Shown: positions 1 through 11,608 of the stretch, in pieces
Layout: every line of letters starts with the position of its first letter
Position numbering within the stretch: position 1 is the stretch's first letter
Origin: Euglena gracilis
Lineage: Eukaryota; Euglenida; Euglenophyceae; Euglenales
Assembly: GCA_039621445.1 (NCBI GenBank)
Contig: CP154954.1
Location: 43,813,847 to 43,877,846 of the forward strand
Direction: 5' to 3'
Length of the DNA: 64,000 nucleotides
Program-made: the position numbers and the translations under genes
The notes under the pieces: model-generated
Seen by the model: only the letters and a program-made list of their open reading frames with translations
What the model was told of the DNA's origin: nothing
The model's database searches: none

Positions 1-599
1 CTCCACCCTTCAGGCACAAAAAAAGTGGCCGGCCCAGGGAAGCGGACATTTTGGGGGGGGTCAAATTTGCTTTCGGCGCCTTCGGTGTCGCAAATTTCCA
101 CTTTCTTTGAGGGGGCAATTTTGGCAAAACGTTTTGGTCACCTTGGGGGGGGGGGCACTGAGAGGGGGGTGAGGCATTTCCCCCTGTGCATGTGACGATT
201 CTTTCCGCACCTTCTGCAGATTCAATTTCAAGAAAAGAGGATTTATTGAGGTTGAGATTTACCAGTGGAACCTGATTTTGAAGATTTGGATGATGATTGC
301 TACGAAGGTGCTGTCTCTCACGAGGTCAAAAATGGCACTATTGAGTGTTCTTTGATTCAGCAAGGGAAAGCACGAGGTTTGACAGAAATTTAAACAATGG
401 CCAATTTTGCTTTTAGTGGGGTTTTTTTGAACCCCACTTTATTTTTTTTTTGCCAATCAACGGAACCAAAATCTTGTGGTGACCCAAAGGTGGAAAAGGT
501 GTTGGGGGATGCAAAAGGAAAACGGCAGATCGATGAACATCATAACAGTATGTTATCATGTTATGTCTGGTAGCATTCTGTTAGTGTGCTATCATACCA
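1..599. other. non-coding, nothing recognised
   Basis: Poly-G tracts, a GGCGCCTTCGG hairpin near 76 and AT-rich DNA. No supported gene. Confidence 0.5.
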
Positions 600-765
600 C
601 CCCCCCCCTTATTGTCCCCCCCCCCTTATTGTCCCTGGGCCCCGGCCGACGGGGGATTTTTTGGCCCGGCCAATGAAAATTCCTTTGGTACCCCCTTATT
701 GTCCCCCCCCTTATTGTCCGGTCGGGCCTCCCGGGGAGAAGTGGGTGGGACAATAAGGGGGGGGT
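600..765. repeat. C-tract element (TTATTGTCC family), copy 1
   Basis: Direct copies of CCCCTTATTGTCC and a terminal inverted GGACAATAAGGGG, with GGGCCCCGGCCGA and GGTCGGGCCTCCCGGGG between them. Confidence 0.65.
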
Positions 766-969
766 ATTGGATCATTTTTCAGATGTGAGATTGAGGCAAG
801 CGTTCCAGGAAAAGCCGCCCGAAATTTGCACCGGAAAATTGCCGAAATTTCGCTGTTCGGGGGTGTTGACCAGCAGTTGTTCCGGCGATAATCGGGTTTC
901 TGGGGCCCGGGAGCCCAGCTAACCCGCTCCCGGAGGCTAGTCACATTTATTGGCAACCCCCCTTTTCTT

Positions 970-1110
970 GGGATTAAGCCGGCGTTTGAGACGCCGGGCT
1001 CAGGACAGAACCGGCGTCCCCCCCCACGGGCTTTCGGACGCCGGTTCTGTCCTAAAGCCCGGCGTTAGGAACGCCGGCTTTGTCCAAAGCCCGGCGTCCG
1101 ATTTTCATTC
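970..1110. repeat. GACGCCGGTTCTGTCC unit array
   Basis: Direct and inverted copies of GACGCCGGTTCTGTCC and GCCCGGCGTT, the same units that form the hairpin at 1,798. Confidence 0.75.
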
Positions 1111-1189
1111 CTAAAAATGTCACCAAAAGTGCCCAAAAGTGGCCCTAAGGTGCTGGTATGACTGTTTTAACCATGTAGGACAATGAATT

Positions 1190-1700
1190 TTGCCATTTGG
1201 GGACCAGCGGGGTGGATGTCCAAATTTGGTGGGAATTGGCCCAGATTTCGATATAGAGTACCGTGCGGCGTGGAAAGATCTGATGAGCACCGCTGGTCGT
1301 CTGTTGAAAAGAGCTTTCGATCGAGGGGTAACTTGGTACCCTAATGTTGCACGCAGCCCGAGATACGCTCGCGATCGTCGGATCGGCCAGAATCTGAGTC
1401 GAAATTTGTCGCAATTTTCAGTGATTTTTGGTTTAAGATGCTTAATAAACCCTACAGAAACGTTTTTCCTCTTCGAATCAACGACCTGAGGGGGCACCAG
1501 AGTTGTGAAATTAGGATTCCCCACTGACAGAAAATAAGAGCTCCAGGCGACGTGGCTGAATTTGGTGGTGACCGCCAGTCGTCTGATGAAAAGAGCTTTC
1601 GATCGAGGGGTGATTTTATACCTGGACGATTGACACAGCCAGAAATACCCTCGCGATCGCCGGAATTTGGTGAAGTGCAAAGTGGTGTGACATTGCAGAT
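1190..1700. repeat. diverged direct duplication of about 280 bp
   Basis: Segments around 1,295-1,345 and 1,578-1,628 share AAAAGAGCTTTCGATCGAGG, with weaker similarity on either side. It is flanked on both sides by the CGCCGGTTCTGTCC arrays, suggesting one composite element from 970 to 1,918. Confidence 0.55.
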
Positions 1701-1797
1701 AAGTGGTCGTAGATTGGTCCTGGGAGTGTCCTTTGGCCGAAGGGTGGGGACGCCGGTTCTGTCCTGAGCCCGGCGTCTCTAAAACGCCGGCTTAAAC

Positions 1798-1918
1798 AAG
1801 AGGTCTCGGACGCCGGTTCTGTCCAAAGCCCGGCGTTCCAAACGCCGGTTCTGTCCGAAGGACGGAACCGGCGTTTGGAACGCCGGGCTTTGGACAGAAC
1901 CGGCGTCCGAGACCTCTT
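1798..1918. repeat. near-perfect 59-bp-arm hairpin
   Basis: Left arm 1,798-1,856, loop GAA, right arm 1,860-1,918, with one mismatch. The arms are built from the unit GGACGCCGGTTCTGTCC/GCCCGGCGTT, also repeated at 970-1,110 and 1,747-1,795. Confidence 0.9.
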
Positions 1919-2524
1919 TTTTGTAGTAGAGGCAATCTGGCCCCGAAAATCACGCCCCCACGCCTCAATTTCACAGATAAAAAATTGTTAAAACTTTGCA
2001 ATTCGGGGGGGGGGGTTGAGCAGTTGTATTCCCCCTCCCCAAATAGCAAAATTTTGACAATTTTTTGGGCGTCGGTCGGGGAGTGGTGTGTGCCAAACCG
2101 TGTCACCTGCCCCCCGGGACCAGGTCAGTTGGGTTCCCCACCCCCCAAAACCCCAGAGTCACATGAACCGCTGCTGGTCAACATCCCACAATGGCAAAAT
2201 TATGGCAATTTTTTTGGTGTAAATCGGGGGCGATTGTTCGCTGCACGACCGCTATCCCCCCAAACGTCAGGGTCAAATTTTTTTTCGTGAAGGGTCAGGT
2301 CCCGGGGGCTGTTCTGGCACCCCACATTTCCTTCAACCTGGCCCTGAAAATCACGTCCCCCGACCCGATCGACAGCCTCAAAATTGTCAAAGTTCTGCAA
2401 TTCGGGGGGTTGAGCAACTGTTTTCCCACCTCAAAAGGCAAAATTTTGATAACCTTTGGGTGTTAATCGGGGCTGGGGGGGGGGTCCCGGAAACCCTCCC
2501 CCTCATCTGCCTCGTTGAAGTTAG

Positions 2525-2880
2525 CTTACCCCCCTCATTGCCCCCCCCCCCCTATTGTCCCTTGGCCCTGGCCGATTGGGGGTTTTTTGGCTCGGCCAAT
2601 GAAGTTCCTTTGGTCTTATTGTCCCTCGTGGTTCGGGACGAGGGGGGACGGGGGGGGGACACGGGGGACTGTGGCCCAACTACCCCCACATGTTTTCCTT
2701 GGAGTCGCCCAAATTTGCATGTAATTTTCCTTTGGTTGACCAAAAAAATGTGCCTGGCCAGAGTCCGGGACGTGGGGGGGACGCGGGGGGGGGGACGCGG
2801 GGGGGACACAGGGGGAACACCCCCTTATTGTCCGATCGGGCCTCCCGGGGGCAGGTCAGTGGGACAAAAAGGGGGGGTAA
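2525..2880. repeat. C-tract element (TTATTGTCC family), copy 2
   Basis: Repeats the CCCCTTATTGTCC word, the GGCCCTGGCCGAT block and the GATCGGGCCTCCCGGGG block of the copy at 600. The right end reads GGGACAAAAAGGGGG. Confidence 0.65.
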
Positions 2881-4174
2881 CTAACTTTATTTCACCACCT
2901 CACCCCCCCCCTCAAGGTGGCCACCCTCCAGGCATCGTGGGACCCAAATGGCCACTCCGGGGGGGGGGACACTTTGGAGTGAAGTTAACTTCACTTCTGA
3001 AGTTGACTTCGCTGGTGAAGTTACACCTAACACTCACAATTTTGGGACGTCCCGCCAAAATTGTTGGCCACTTTTGCCACAATTTTGGGCTCTTTTGCCA
3101 AAACGCCTGGGACCTTTCGCCAAAATTTTTGGGACCGTTGCCGAATTTTTGGGATTCCATTGGAGGGATTTTGGTACTCGGCGGTCAAAATTTTTGGGAC
3201 TTTTTGCAAAAGCTCTCTGAATCCAACAAATCACTCTCTGAACAAACCACTGCAACCCCACGGCTCTTCCAAGCAACACAGCTGATGTAAATAATACCCA
3301 GTGTTCGGGGGAACACCACATTTTTTTCACCGAACCCAAAATATGGAACTTATTTTCCATATCTTGGACACCATCTTGGACACCAAATTAGGAACTGGCT
3401 GAGAAAGAGGTGCTGCCTGGACCCCCCCCCCCCAGGGGGTGGCAGGGATGATCAATTGACCGCCAGCGCAGGGAAGTGAATTACCGCGATCAACTGGGGG
3501 CCCCAGGTTGATTACCTTTTCGGGGCCAGACTGCCTCAATGCCAGGAAATGGGGGGGGGTGCCAAAAAGTACGACCAGCAAATATGGTCGCACTGGTGAG
3601 ATCACGGTCTGCATCCCAGAGTCCCCAGAGTCCCTCTGTGCGCAGAGTCCCCGTGACTCGGCACCTGACACACAAAGTACACGAGCTCCGACTGCGGAAC
3701 AAGGCGCAGCTGCGTCCAGTTCCACAGTCACGCCAGCAGTGGTTCCGGGTATAATGGATTTTGGGGGGAGCAGACAATATCACATGTGTCGGTGTGTGTA
3801 CAACGACATGACTTGTTGCAGGTGGTGGTGCTGCTTCGATCACAGTCGATTTGGGTGTTGTCACCACTTCAGGTGTTTGTACAGGTAGTTGTTTCCGTGA
3901 AGACCCCCCGAATTACGAAACATTGGCAATTTTCCGGTGTAAACCGGGGTGGGGCGGGGGGGGGGTGGGAGTGGGGCGTGATTTTCAGGGCCAGATTGCC
4001 TCAATGCCAGGAAATAGGTGGTGCCAAAGAGCGCAACCAGCCCTTGGTACCAGATCGGCTTGATTCCCCGCTCTCAGAAACCGCATTAATGCCAGGACAC
4101 TTGCGACTTCAACTTCCCACAATAACGAATTTTTTGGCAATTTTTCGGTGCCAATTGCGGCAACCAAACCGGAT
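2881..4174. other. repeat-rich intergenic DNA
   Basis: GAAGTT-rich palindromes near 2,985-3,025, repeated TTTTTGGGAC(C/T) words at 3,045-3,210 and C/G tracts. No frame shows the host third-position bias. Confidence 0.45.
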
Positions 4175-4206
4175 CTATTTGTAAACCCCAGGGGGTTTAC
4201 AAATAG
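4175..4206. repeat. perfect 15-bp-arm hairpin
   Basis: CTATTTGTAAACCCC, a two-base loop, then GGGGTTTACAAATAG. No adjacent gene or U-tract suggests a role. Confidence 0.85.
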
Positions 4207-4533
4207 GGGTGGGGTATACCTTGGGGAGTGGGGGGATGATACCCAGAAAATGTATATCTCAGGTAGGCTATTACCCTACAGAACAATCCTCGCAGGTCGC
4301 ATGTCAATAAAATTTCAAAAAAAAAACAACCACGGGCTGTGACAGTTTTGGGGTTTCTGCCCTGTTCCTGGCCAATTGTTGTGGCCCAAGGGGTGGTTAT
4401 AAGATTGGGGGGGGGGGCAGGTGTCACTCCCAAAATGGTGAGAGTTCTGCACAGAAAGGGAAAACAAAATGCAGCCGAAGGGGGGGAATGCCTGTGTCTG
4501 GGGAGTGGATGAAGACCAGTGCCTCCGGGATCT

Positions 4534-4809
4534 GTTAAAAACGTGTTCAGCCCGCCAAATGCCTGCCCTGAAATTCTTGGTCATGAACACGTTTTCTATG
4601 AGGGCATTTGTGGCAATGACACGTTTTCAATGAGTGCATTTGTGGCAATGACACGTTTTCAGTGAAGGCATCTATGTTCAGGCACGTTTTCAATGAGGGC
4701 GCAGTTTTTTGGGTCCGAATTTCACAAAATCGCGTTTTTGACCCCTTGCGTGAATCATGACCACGAATTTCAGGGCAGGCATTTGGCGGGCTCTGAACAC
4801 GTTTTTAAA
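4534..4809. repeat. foldback element with about 52-bp inverted arms
   Basis: Left arm 4,534-4,585 and right arm 4,756-4,809 are almost exact complements (AAAAACGTGTTCAG... against ...CTGAACACGTTTTT). The interior holds about 3.7 tandem copies of a 32-bp unit, ACACGTTTTCAATGAGGGCA. Confidence 0.8.
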
Positions 4810-4923
4810 CAAATTGTGGCTGAGCCCAGATTTCAGCCTGAAAACGTGTTCAGGGGGCCCCCTTTGGGGGCCCCCTGGCTGAACACATTTTCAGGCTGAA
4901 ATCTGGGCTCAGCCACAATTTGT
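4809..4923. repeat. second long hairpin, about 54-bp arms
   Basis: Left arm 4,809-4,862, loop of a few bases, right arm 4,866-4,923, near-perfect, with GGGGGCCCCC at the turn. It abuts the foldback at 4,534 and shares its AACGTGTTCAG motif. Confidence 0.85.
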
Positions 4924-5269
4924 GTATAGAAAGACATCAGGTGCCACTTCCACATTGTTGACAAATCCCTGAGAGAAACAGGCAAAAACGGTAGTTGAAC
5001 CTCCAAAGCAACTGTCACCTGGCACGTCGACTGCCCTGGCAACTTCCCACAAAGGCGCAGTTCCAAAAAAAAAACTACAATTATGCCAAAAAATAGTTTT
5101 TTTGACCCCGAAACCACCCAAAAAACACAAAAACAGCAACGTGCATCTGCGTCGGGAAATAAAAATTTTCTGGTAATTTTGAGGGGGGTTCTGGACCTCC
5201 CCCCCACCCACCCTGAGAAGGGGTTGGGGCTGGTTGCCCCTTAACGCTCGCTTAGTACCATGGGGTTGG

Positions 5270-5470
5270 CTGGATGCAGGAACTGCATCGACTTTCGGCA
5301 GGCCACACTGTCACGTCTTCTGGCGGGGGCACCGCAGCAGCACAGCGGGATCCTTCGCCCGCTGCGCTGCGCTGCGTCCCGCTGCGCGGCGGCCCTGAGT
5401 TGCGGCCGGGGCCCGCTTCGGCCGCTCCGGCAGCCGGCGGTGGCGCCGCTGCCGCCTGGCAACCCCAATG
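5270..5470. other. isolated GC-rich, CpG-rich segment
   Basis: About 200 bases with GCTGCGCTGCGCTGCG and GCCGCTCCGGCAGCCGG motifs, unlike the surrounding DNA. It is open in several frames and on both strands with no frame clearly best, so an exon cannot be called. It precedes the GCCATTTGCT minisatellite. Confidence 0.3.
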
Positions 5471-5654
5471 GATGTCCCATGGAACACAACACCGCACAAA
5501 GTAACACAAAGCGGGGTAATGAAACCCGGCAAACCTGCCCAACCTTCAGGGGGGGAGCGGTTGCTCCAACGCACAAACCACCATGCGACCGGCATCAGCA
5601 GGGTCATCAGGATGGGTCGGTTCGCAGTGTTTCGGCCGCACCGGCCATTTGCTC

Positions 5655-5835
5655 GTTTCAGATGCACTAGCAGCCATTTGCTGCACCAGCAGCCATTTGC
5701 TGCATTAGCAGCCATTTGCTGCACTAGCAGCCATTTGCTTGCTTCGGCCTCGCCGGCGGCCATTTGCTTGCTTCGGCCGCACTAGCAGCCATTTGCTCCA
5801 CTGGTGGCCATTTGCTCGCTTCGGCCACACTGGGC
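5655..5835. repeat. minisatellite, GCAGCCATTTGCT unit
   Basis: About nine copies of an 18-24-bp unit ending GCCATTTGCT. Neighbouring copies add GCTTCGGCC. Confidence 0.8.
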
Positions 5836-8289
5836 CACGTCACTTCAGTCACTTTGAGCCAAGTGGTTACAAGTGCCTGGCCGGGACATCATACGCCTGG
5901 TGGTGGCAGTATGTGGGCCCATTGGCACCCTGGCAGAAAAACCCCAGGCTGAAACTCTGGGAAATACCGGAACGGCAGTGCCAAAATTTCGGGGAAAACA
6001 AACAGTGCCAGAAAAATGCAGAAACCACAAAGCAAAATTGCTGGAGGGCACCCTCCCCGCCAGCCAGCTCAAATCCAGCCAGCAGCCCAAATTCGGGCTG
6101 GGAGCCCCCTCAGGGGGGTGAGTGAAATAAAGTTCTGGGTCCCGCCTTTTCCCCCCCTATGGCCCCTGGAGCCTACCATCCCCCCGACCCCCCATTGCTC
6201 CTTGGCTCGCCATCCTTCATGCCCTTTCCCGCCGGGCCCCCGCCCCCCCCCGCCCCCCCCTGATCACGTTTTGTATGGTTTTTGGGGGGTCCCCCCCCCC
6301 CCCCCTTCACCCCCCCCCCCCCCGCCCCGGATTTGGACGGGCCAGGGCATGGGTGACCGTTGCCTGCAAAGGGTGAGAAAGCTCCCCCATGTTATTGCCC
6401 GTGACGCCCCCCCACGGCCCCCCCCGCCCACCCCCCCCCGAACCCCCCCTATAAATTTTCTTATATAATACACATAATATTTTAATTAAATTAATAATTA
6501 CAATTGGGGGTGCTGGGAGGGAGTACCAGGGGTGGGGGGTTGGTGCTTGAAAAAAAACTTGCGAAAAATTTCTATTATGTTGGCGGGATTTTTTGGAGGG
6601 GGTTATGAAAACGGTTACCTTCGCCGTTTGCATGTGTTGCCGGGGTGCTGGGAGGGAATATCAGGGATGGGAGAGGACGGTGCTCAAAAAAACCTTGAAA
6701 AAAGGAAATTTTTGGCGGGCGACCATTAAGGGGGGGTGACCCATGGACCATTGTAAATGCAGGGTAAATTGAGTACCCCCCCCCCCCCTAATTGTCACCC
6801 CTCCCTAACAGTCGCCAGGGGGGGTCAAAACGTTCCCGGGGGGTGCCAAGGGGGGGGTCACGTTATTTCCATGGCCCGAAGCCCTTCTTGAAATCGACTG
6901 ACATTACCATCCCCCCCCCCCCGAGTTAGTCACCCCCCCCTGTTGGTCACCTTTGGGCCCCCGGGCAATTTTTTTTTTGAAGGGAGATATTTTTCTTTGA
7001 AAAAAAACACCGAATTCGGCCGTCGCAATTTTTTTTTTGCAGGTTGCCATCCATGAAATGGGCCCTGGAATGCCAAAAACAACCTTGAAACCCCCTAGGG
7101 TTTGGGTGGGGGAGGGCAAAATTTGGTAATTGCCCCCACCCCGAGTTAGTCACCCCCCCCTATTGGTCACTCTGGCGAATTTCCCTTCCGGGGGGGTGTC
7201 CGGGGTGGGGTGTTGGCGTAGGGGGTGGCAGGGGAACCGTTAAACATCTAAAAACATAAAAAAACAGTTTTTTTCGACCAGTAGCCGGGTGCGCTGGCTT
7301 GACCCGACGGCGCCCCATCCGTCACTCTGGCGTCCCCACCCCCCCCGCCCCCCCCCCCCATTTTAAAACCACAATACCCCCTTCCCGGAAAAAGTCCCCA
7401 CCCCCGTTATTTCCTCAGGGTGACCCTCGCCTTTTACTGGAATTTAATCATTGGTTCCCCCCCCCCCCACCCTTAACACCCCCCCCCCCCCCCCCCTGTC
7501 CTTTTGGTTCCCGGGTCAAAGTTTTTTCCTGGCTCTTTTTTCCCCCCCCCCCCCCCCTTTCACCCCCCTGGGGTCACCTTCCCCCGGGCAATTTTGAAAT
7601 ATATTTTTTTTGCGAAAAAAAACATTGCCCCCCTTTTTTTTTTTTTGGGGGCCCTGGCAAAATCCCTTGTGCCCAAAATTGGGTTTGGGTGGGCCCCCCC
7701 CCGAGTTAGTCCCCCCCCCCCCCCCCCCTATTGGTCACTCTTCCCTTTCCTTAACTTGCACGGTGATAGATTTTAGCAGGGGCGCCCGTGACAATGACAA
7801 TTTTCAAGCCAGGCGTTCTTATTATAAAACAAGTTTTTAAGAGGCTCCGTTTTCTTGCAGTTGGGAGATAGGCAGCTGGTAAACTGATGGAATAGATTAC
7901 TACCCCCCTCACCCCCCTCAGAGTGGCCAAGAATTTTTGGCAAATTTGGTGCCCCCCCCCCAAAGTGGTCGTTTTCTTCTGGCGCCGAAGGCGCCAAAGC
8001 CCAAAAATTGACCCCCCCAAAGTGTCCCCTCCCCCAGAGTGGCCGTTTTGGGGTGCCGTGGTGCCCAGAGGGGCGGGTGAGGGTATGTGAATCAGAACTC
8101 GTAGATGCATTTGTACGCACAGTGTGTGTAGGGATTAGCGTCCCAAAGCTCAACAAGAGCTAGGAAAAGAACCTCCGCACGCAACCCAGTTTGAAACACA
8201 AAAATGAGGAGGTTCCAATGCTGGTTTTCCAACGGATTCTTGGAATTGAATTGTGTCGACAATGACAACAATTCACACAAAATCCCAGA
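5836..8289. other. repeat-rich intergenic DNA
   Basis: C-tract elements (6.9-7.7 kb), AAAGTGGCC words (7.93-8.05 kb) with a GGCGCCGAAGGCGCC hairpin at 7,981, and long poly-C runs at 6.25-6.45 kb. No gene supported. Confidence 0.5.
6905..7740. repeat. C-tract element (TTAGTCACC...TATTGGTCAC family)
   Basis: Three copies of GAGTTAGTCACCCCCCC followed by (T)ATTGGTCAC, near 6,921, 7,141 and 7,700 (the last lacks one A), separated by poly-C and T-rich DNA. An inverted copy lies at about 61,651-61,683. Confidence 0.65.
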
Positions 8290-8710
8290 GCCCTCTTTTT
8301 GAGCAGATGATCACCTTGTGAGCGTTCTCTTCAAAGCGGGTGGGATGAATTCATTCAGCAAAGGAAATTGCCTGGGTGCTGAGGCCACAAGGGCAACATC
8401 CGGGACCCTTTGGTTGCACACTCGCATCAAGGCGTTTACATAATTTCGCCAAGAGCCGACGTCTCTCGCACTGACACATTTTGTTCCTCATGTTGTTTGT
8501 TGCAAGGCTTAGGCTTCCTGCTCATCAAACAAAAAAAAACTGCCTGAATGCAACGACGTCCCCACGCATGCAAAAACTCATCAATTGATGCATATTTCAC
8601 ACCCAGTTGGTCGCAAAGATCAACGAAGGACAAAAAAATGAGCCAAACTGGCTGGCTGCACGTTCTGAGAACCTGGAGTTTTGGGAGGGGGTCAGGACAT
8701 GGGGACACAG
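8290..8710 (-). pseudogene. broken minus-strand coding remnant
   Basis: The minus strand reads LGVKYASIDEFLHAWGRRCI and HEEQNVSVRETSALGE, then in another frame NYVNALMRVCNQRVPDVALV and LNEFIPPALKRTLTR before a stop. A frame change is needed to join them. No GC3 bias. The head-to-head telomere-like array lies immediately beside its 5' end. Confidence 0.35.
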
Positions 8711-8714
8711 GGGG

Positions 8715-8764
8715 GGTTAGGGTTAGGGTTACCCTAACCCAAACCCTAACCCAAACCCTAACCC
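8715..8764. repeat. interstitial head-to-head telomere-like array
   Basis: GGTTAGGGTTAGGGTT is followed immediately by ACCCTAACCCAAACCCTAAC and further CCCTAA units. Confidence 0.85.
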
Positions 8765-9774
8765 ATAGTCCTTGAAAAAATCCCTGTTTGGAGGCCAGGA
8801 AAAGTGCACTAAGTCCATGGTCTTAGTGGTCAGGTTCCACCCGTTGGGTACTGAAGCAGGGTTGACGTTTTTTTGTTTTTTTTTCAAAAAAAACATGTGT
8901 TTTTATTGAAGAAACGCCAAAAAACCATGTTTTTTTTTGAAAAAGCAAAAATTGACCTTTTTCTTTGCGAAATGGCCATTTTTTGAGGAAAATTTTTTCG
9001 GGGGTGGTTCAGGTCACGGGAAGGGGGTCACGGGGATACTTTCACACATAGAAAAACCTTTAGAGGGGGTGTTCCCCCATGACCCACCCCCGACCCGACC
9101 TAAGACCCTTTTCGGCCATTTTTGAAGAAAAAAAATTTGGCCGGTGATGCCTAATTTGACAAAATATTCAGGTAGATTCCCAATTTTGAGGCATAAATTT
9201 TGCAAATTTTGGAATGTGATGCCTAATTTGGTGTCAAAGTACCAATTTAGGTTGGGGGATTCCTAATTTGGCGCCTAAAAAGGATTTTTTCCCAAAAATT
9301 TGTTTTCGGTGGTTCTTGGTTTGGCCACCGAAAAAATCTGTGTTTTTTGGTGCAAAAAATCATGCTTTCAACCCCCCCAAAAAAACAAAAAATGAATCCT
9401 GCAGGGATAAAAAATGCACTTTATTCTAAAAAAAAACATTTTTTCACCCAAACCCTCCATGATGCTTTTTTTTACTTTTTCAAAAAAAAACAAACCGTCA
9501 ACCTTGTACTCGAGGGGACCAAAAGGAGATTTTTGACTGTTTTGTGGCCACTTTTGGCCTTTTGTTGGCTCACAATTTCTTCGGACATCGAAACCACCTT
9601 TAAGAAACCCCTTGGGACATTTTTTTGGAAACCCAACTATAAGAAACGGGTCTCTCACAGGTGGGGTGGGTCATCTTACAGTCTGTTGCATTTGTGAGGC
9701 ATATTCTCAAAATTTTTTTGATGTTTTAGGACTTCAAACATAACAAAAACAAACAAAGGAATATGTGTTTCTAT

Positions 9775-9815
9775 TTATACACATATAACATATATATACA
9801 TATATAATATATGTA
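9775..9815. repeat. AT/ACAT microsatellite
   Basis: ATACACATATAACATATATA and further TATACATA units, just left of a C-tract word block (TTTACTGTTCC). Confidence 0.75.
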
Positions 9816-10205
9816 TGAACCATGCCCCCCCCCCTTTACTGTTCCCCCCTCACTGTTTTCATTGGGGGGACGGGAACAGTACAGTGTCATAGCACTTTTG
9901 TAAAGGATTCTTGGCACAAGGCAAAAAGGGGAATCTTTTGGTCGGTTTTAGGTGCTTTCCATCCCACCAAAATCCAACTTTATGCCAAAACTTTATGCCG
10001 GACGTTGTGGAGGTGCAATTTTCAAGCATGTAAACCATTTTGGCATTTTGGGTAACCTTTTGGGTCAAACTTGGGACTCAAAAGGGGGCACGGGAGGGGG
10101 GGGGCATGGTATATATATTTATATAAAGGAATATATACATACATGTGTGTGTGTGCGTGTCTACACAGACATGCATACATGAATATTTTCATTTGTATGT
10201 GTTTA

Positions 10206-10400
10206 TGTGCACCCCCATTACGTACCCCCATTATGTACCCCTTGGGGGGGAGGTACAATAATGGGGGGGGGGGCAGTCCCAAGAGGAATGCACCTCGCCC
10301 GGCCATCCGCAGGCATGTCCCGCCCATTGTGAACCTCCCCCCATTGTACCTCCCCCCCAGTTTCGGCCTCCCGGAGGAGGTATATAATGGGGGGGGGATG
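10206..10400. repeat. C-tract element (ATTATGTACC family)
   Basis: Words CCCCCATTACGTACC, CCCCCATTATGTACC, CCCATTGTACCTCCC and inverted GGTACAATAATGGGGG / GGTATATAATGGGGG bracket a GC-rich core. Confidence 0.6.
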
Positions 10401-10478
10401 GTATATATGTATATATGCACACACATATACATATATATATATATATATATACATATATGCATGAATATATGTACATAT

Positions 10479-10509
<31 letters not shown>

Positions 10510-10512
10510 CAT
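10398..10512. repeat. AT-rich microsatellite
   Basis: Long alternation of TATA, ACATAT and GTATAT units next to the ATTATGTACC element. Confidence 0.8.
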
Positions 10513-11188
10513 TCGGAAACAATAAACAAGGGATTTGCCCCCCAAAACGGGGTGGAAACACAAGGGATTTTGTTATTTTGGGGCCCTCAGACAGACTCAG
10601 TTGCGGGTCGGGCCAGGCCGGGTCGGGCTACTGGGCTGAGGGCAGGCCGGGCTGGACTGCTGGGCCATCAGGCCCCGGTGGGGGAATGCGTGCGTGGGCA
10701 GGCACCCCAAGGCACCCAGATCCGACCCCCCCAGGGCCAGGGGATTTCAAGACTCCCTATCCCTGGGCCGCCACACTGCAACCCGGCTCTGGGCTATATT
10801 TAAGGGCTTCTGAGAGTTGCTGGTTGGTTTTGCCCCCCAAGGATAGGGAAGTAACCCCTCCCCCCAGACGTTGGGAGGGGGTCCGGCCCTCCCACTCCTC
10901 CTCCTTGAAAGGTTCCAATGGCAGTGAAATTTTTTCTTCCAGTACTGCGCGCCGGAAAATGAGCAAAACAACACCCTTCTTCCTCACTTTGGACATATTG
11001 CCCGTTTTTTTTTGATGTTTTGGTGGTCTCCACATGAAAAATGTGAAATAATTCAAAAAAATGAGTGTTTTCGGGTTCAAAAAAAATTGGGTATTTTCAC
11101 CAAATTTGGCCCGATTTCTGGCCGGGCGGCGGCCACGATGGGCCCCTCCTCCTCCGCACCCCTGGTCCTTTGCCCCGCCTTCCCCCAG

Positions 11189-11295
11189 GTTTGATACTGC
11201 CGTTGCTGCATGTCACCCTGAACCGCCTGCTCTTCCCTGGGCTGCTGGCCGCCCACCATGCCCGGGCCAAACACCGGCAGTGCGCCGCGGATGAG
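11189..11295 (+). CDS. GC3-rich exon of unassigned upstream gene or cyclase N-terminus
   Basis: Acceptor TTCCCCCAG, donor GAG|GTTGCA. Encodes LILPLLHVTLNRLLFPGLLA, then a basic stretch. It looks membrane-associated. I cannot tell whether it joins the cyclase. An overlapping ATG frame from 11,137 could form an alternative start exon ending at the same CAG|GT. Confidence 0.5.
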
Positions 11296-11608
11296 GTTGC
11301 ATTGACGAGTTTGTGGTGTCCGCGGTTTATCGTGTTGTATGTGTGTTGTGTGAGCTTTCCAAGAGTCAATTGACATCCGCATTTCACTGGAATCACTGTC
11401 CGGAAGTGACCACAGTCGTGCCCAAATTGTTTGAATCTTGCTTGTGCACCATAAGAATGATGGTATGGAGTCCCAGGAAAAGATGCTCAGGCTTGAAGCC
11501 TCCTGAATGTGCAAGGGAGGACATACGAAGAGGTTTGGTCCCTAGTTTTGAATCCACTGCACAACCACGTGTGTTGTGTCTGGCATACCTGGCGCATTTG
11601 CCCCTGAG

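Larger units (their letters stand above)
8765..11188. other. intergenic DNA with word repeats
   Basis: T-rich DNA with repeated GATGCCTAATTTG words (9.14-9.27 kb), AT microsatellites, the ATTATGTACC element, and a GGGCCAGGCCGGGTCGGGC repeat near 10.6 kb. No convincing exon before 11.19 kb. Confidence 0.45.

Noticed and set aside
1120-1680. 186-codon minus-strand frame
   Set aside because: It spans a diverged duplication inside an inverted-repeat block, has no codon bias and no recognisable motif.
2460-3290. 276-codon + strand frame
   Set aside because: It is built from poly-G/poly-C runs and repeat words with no GC3 pattern or domain.
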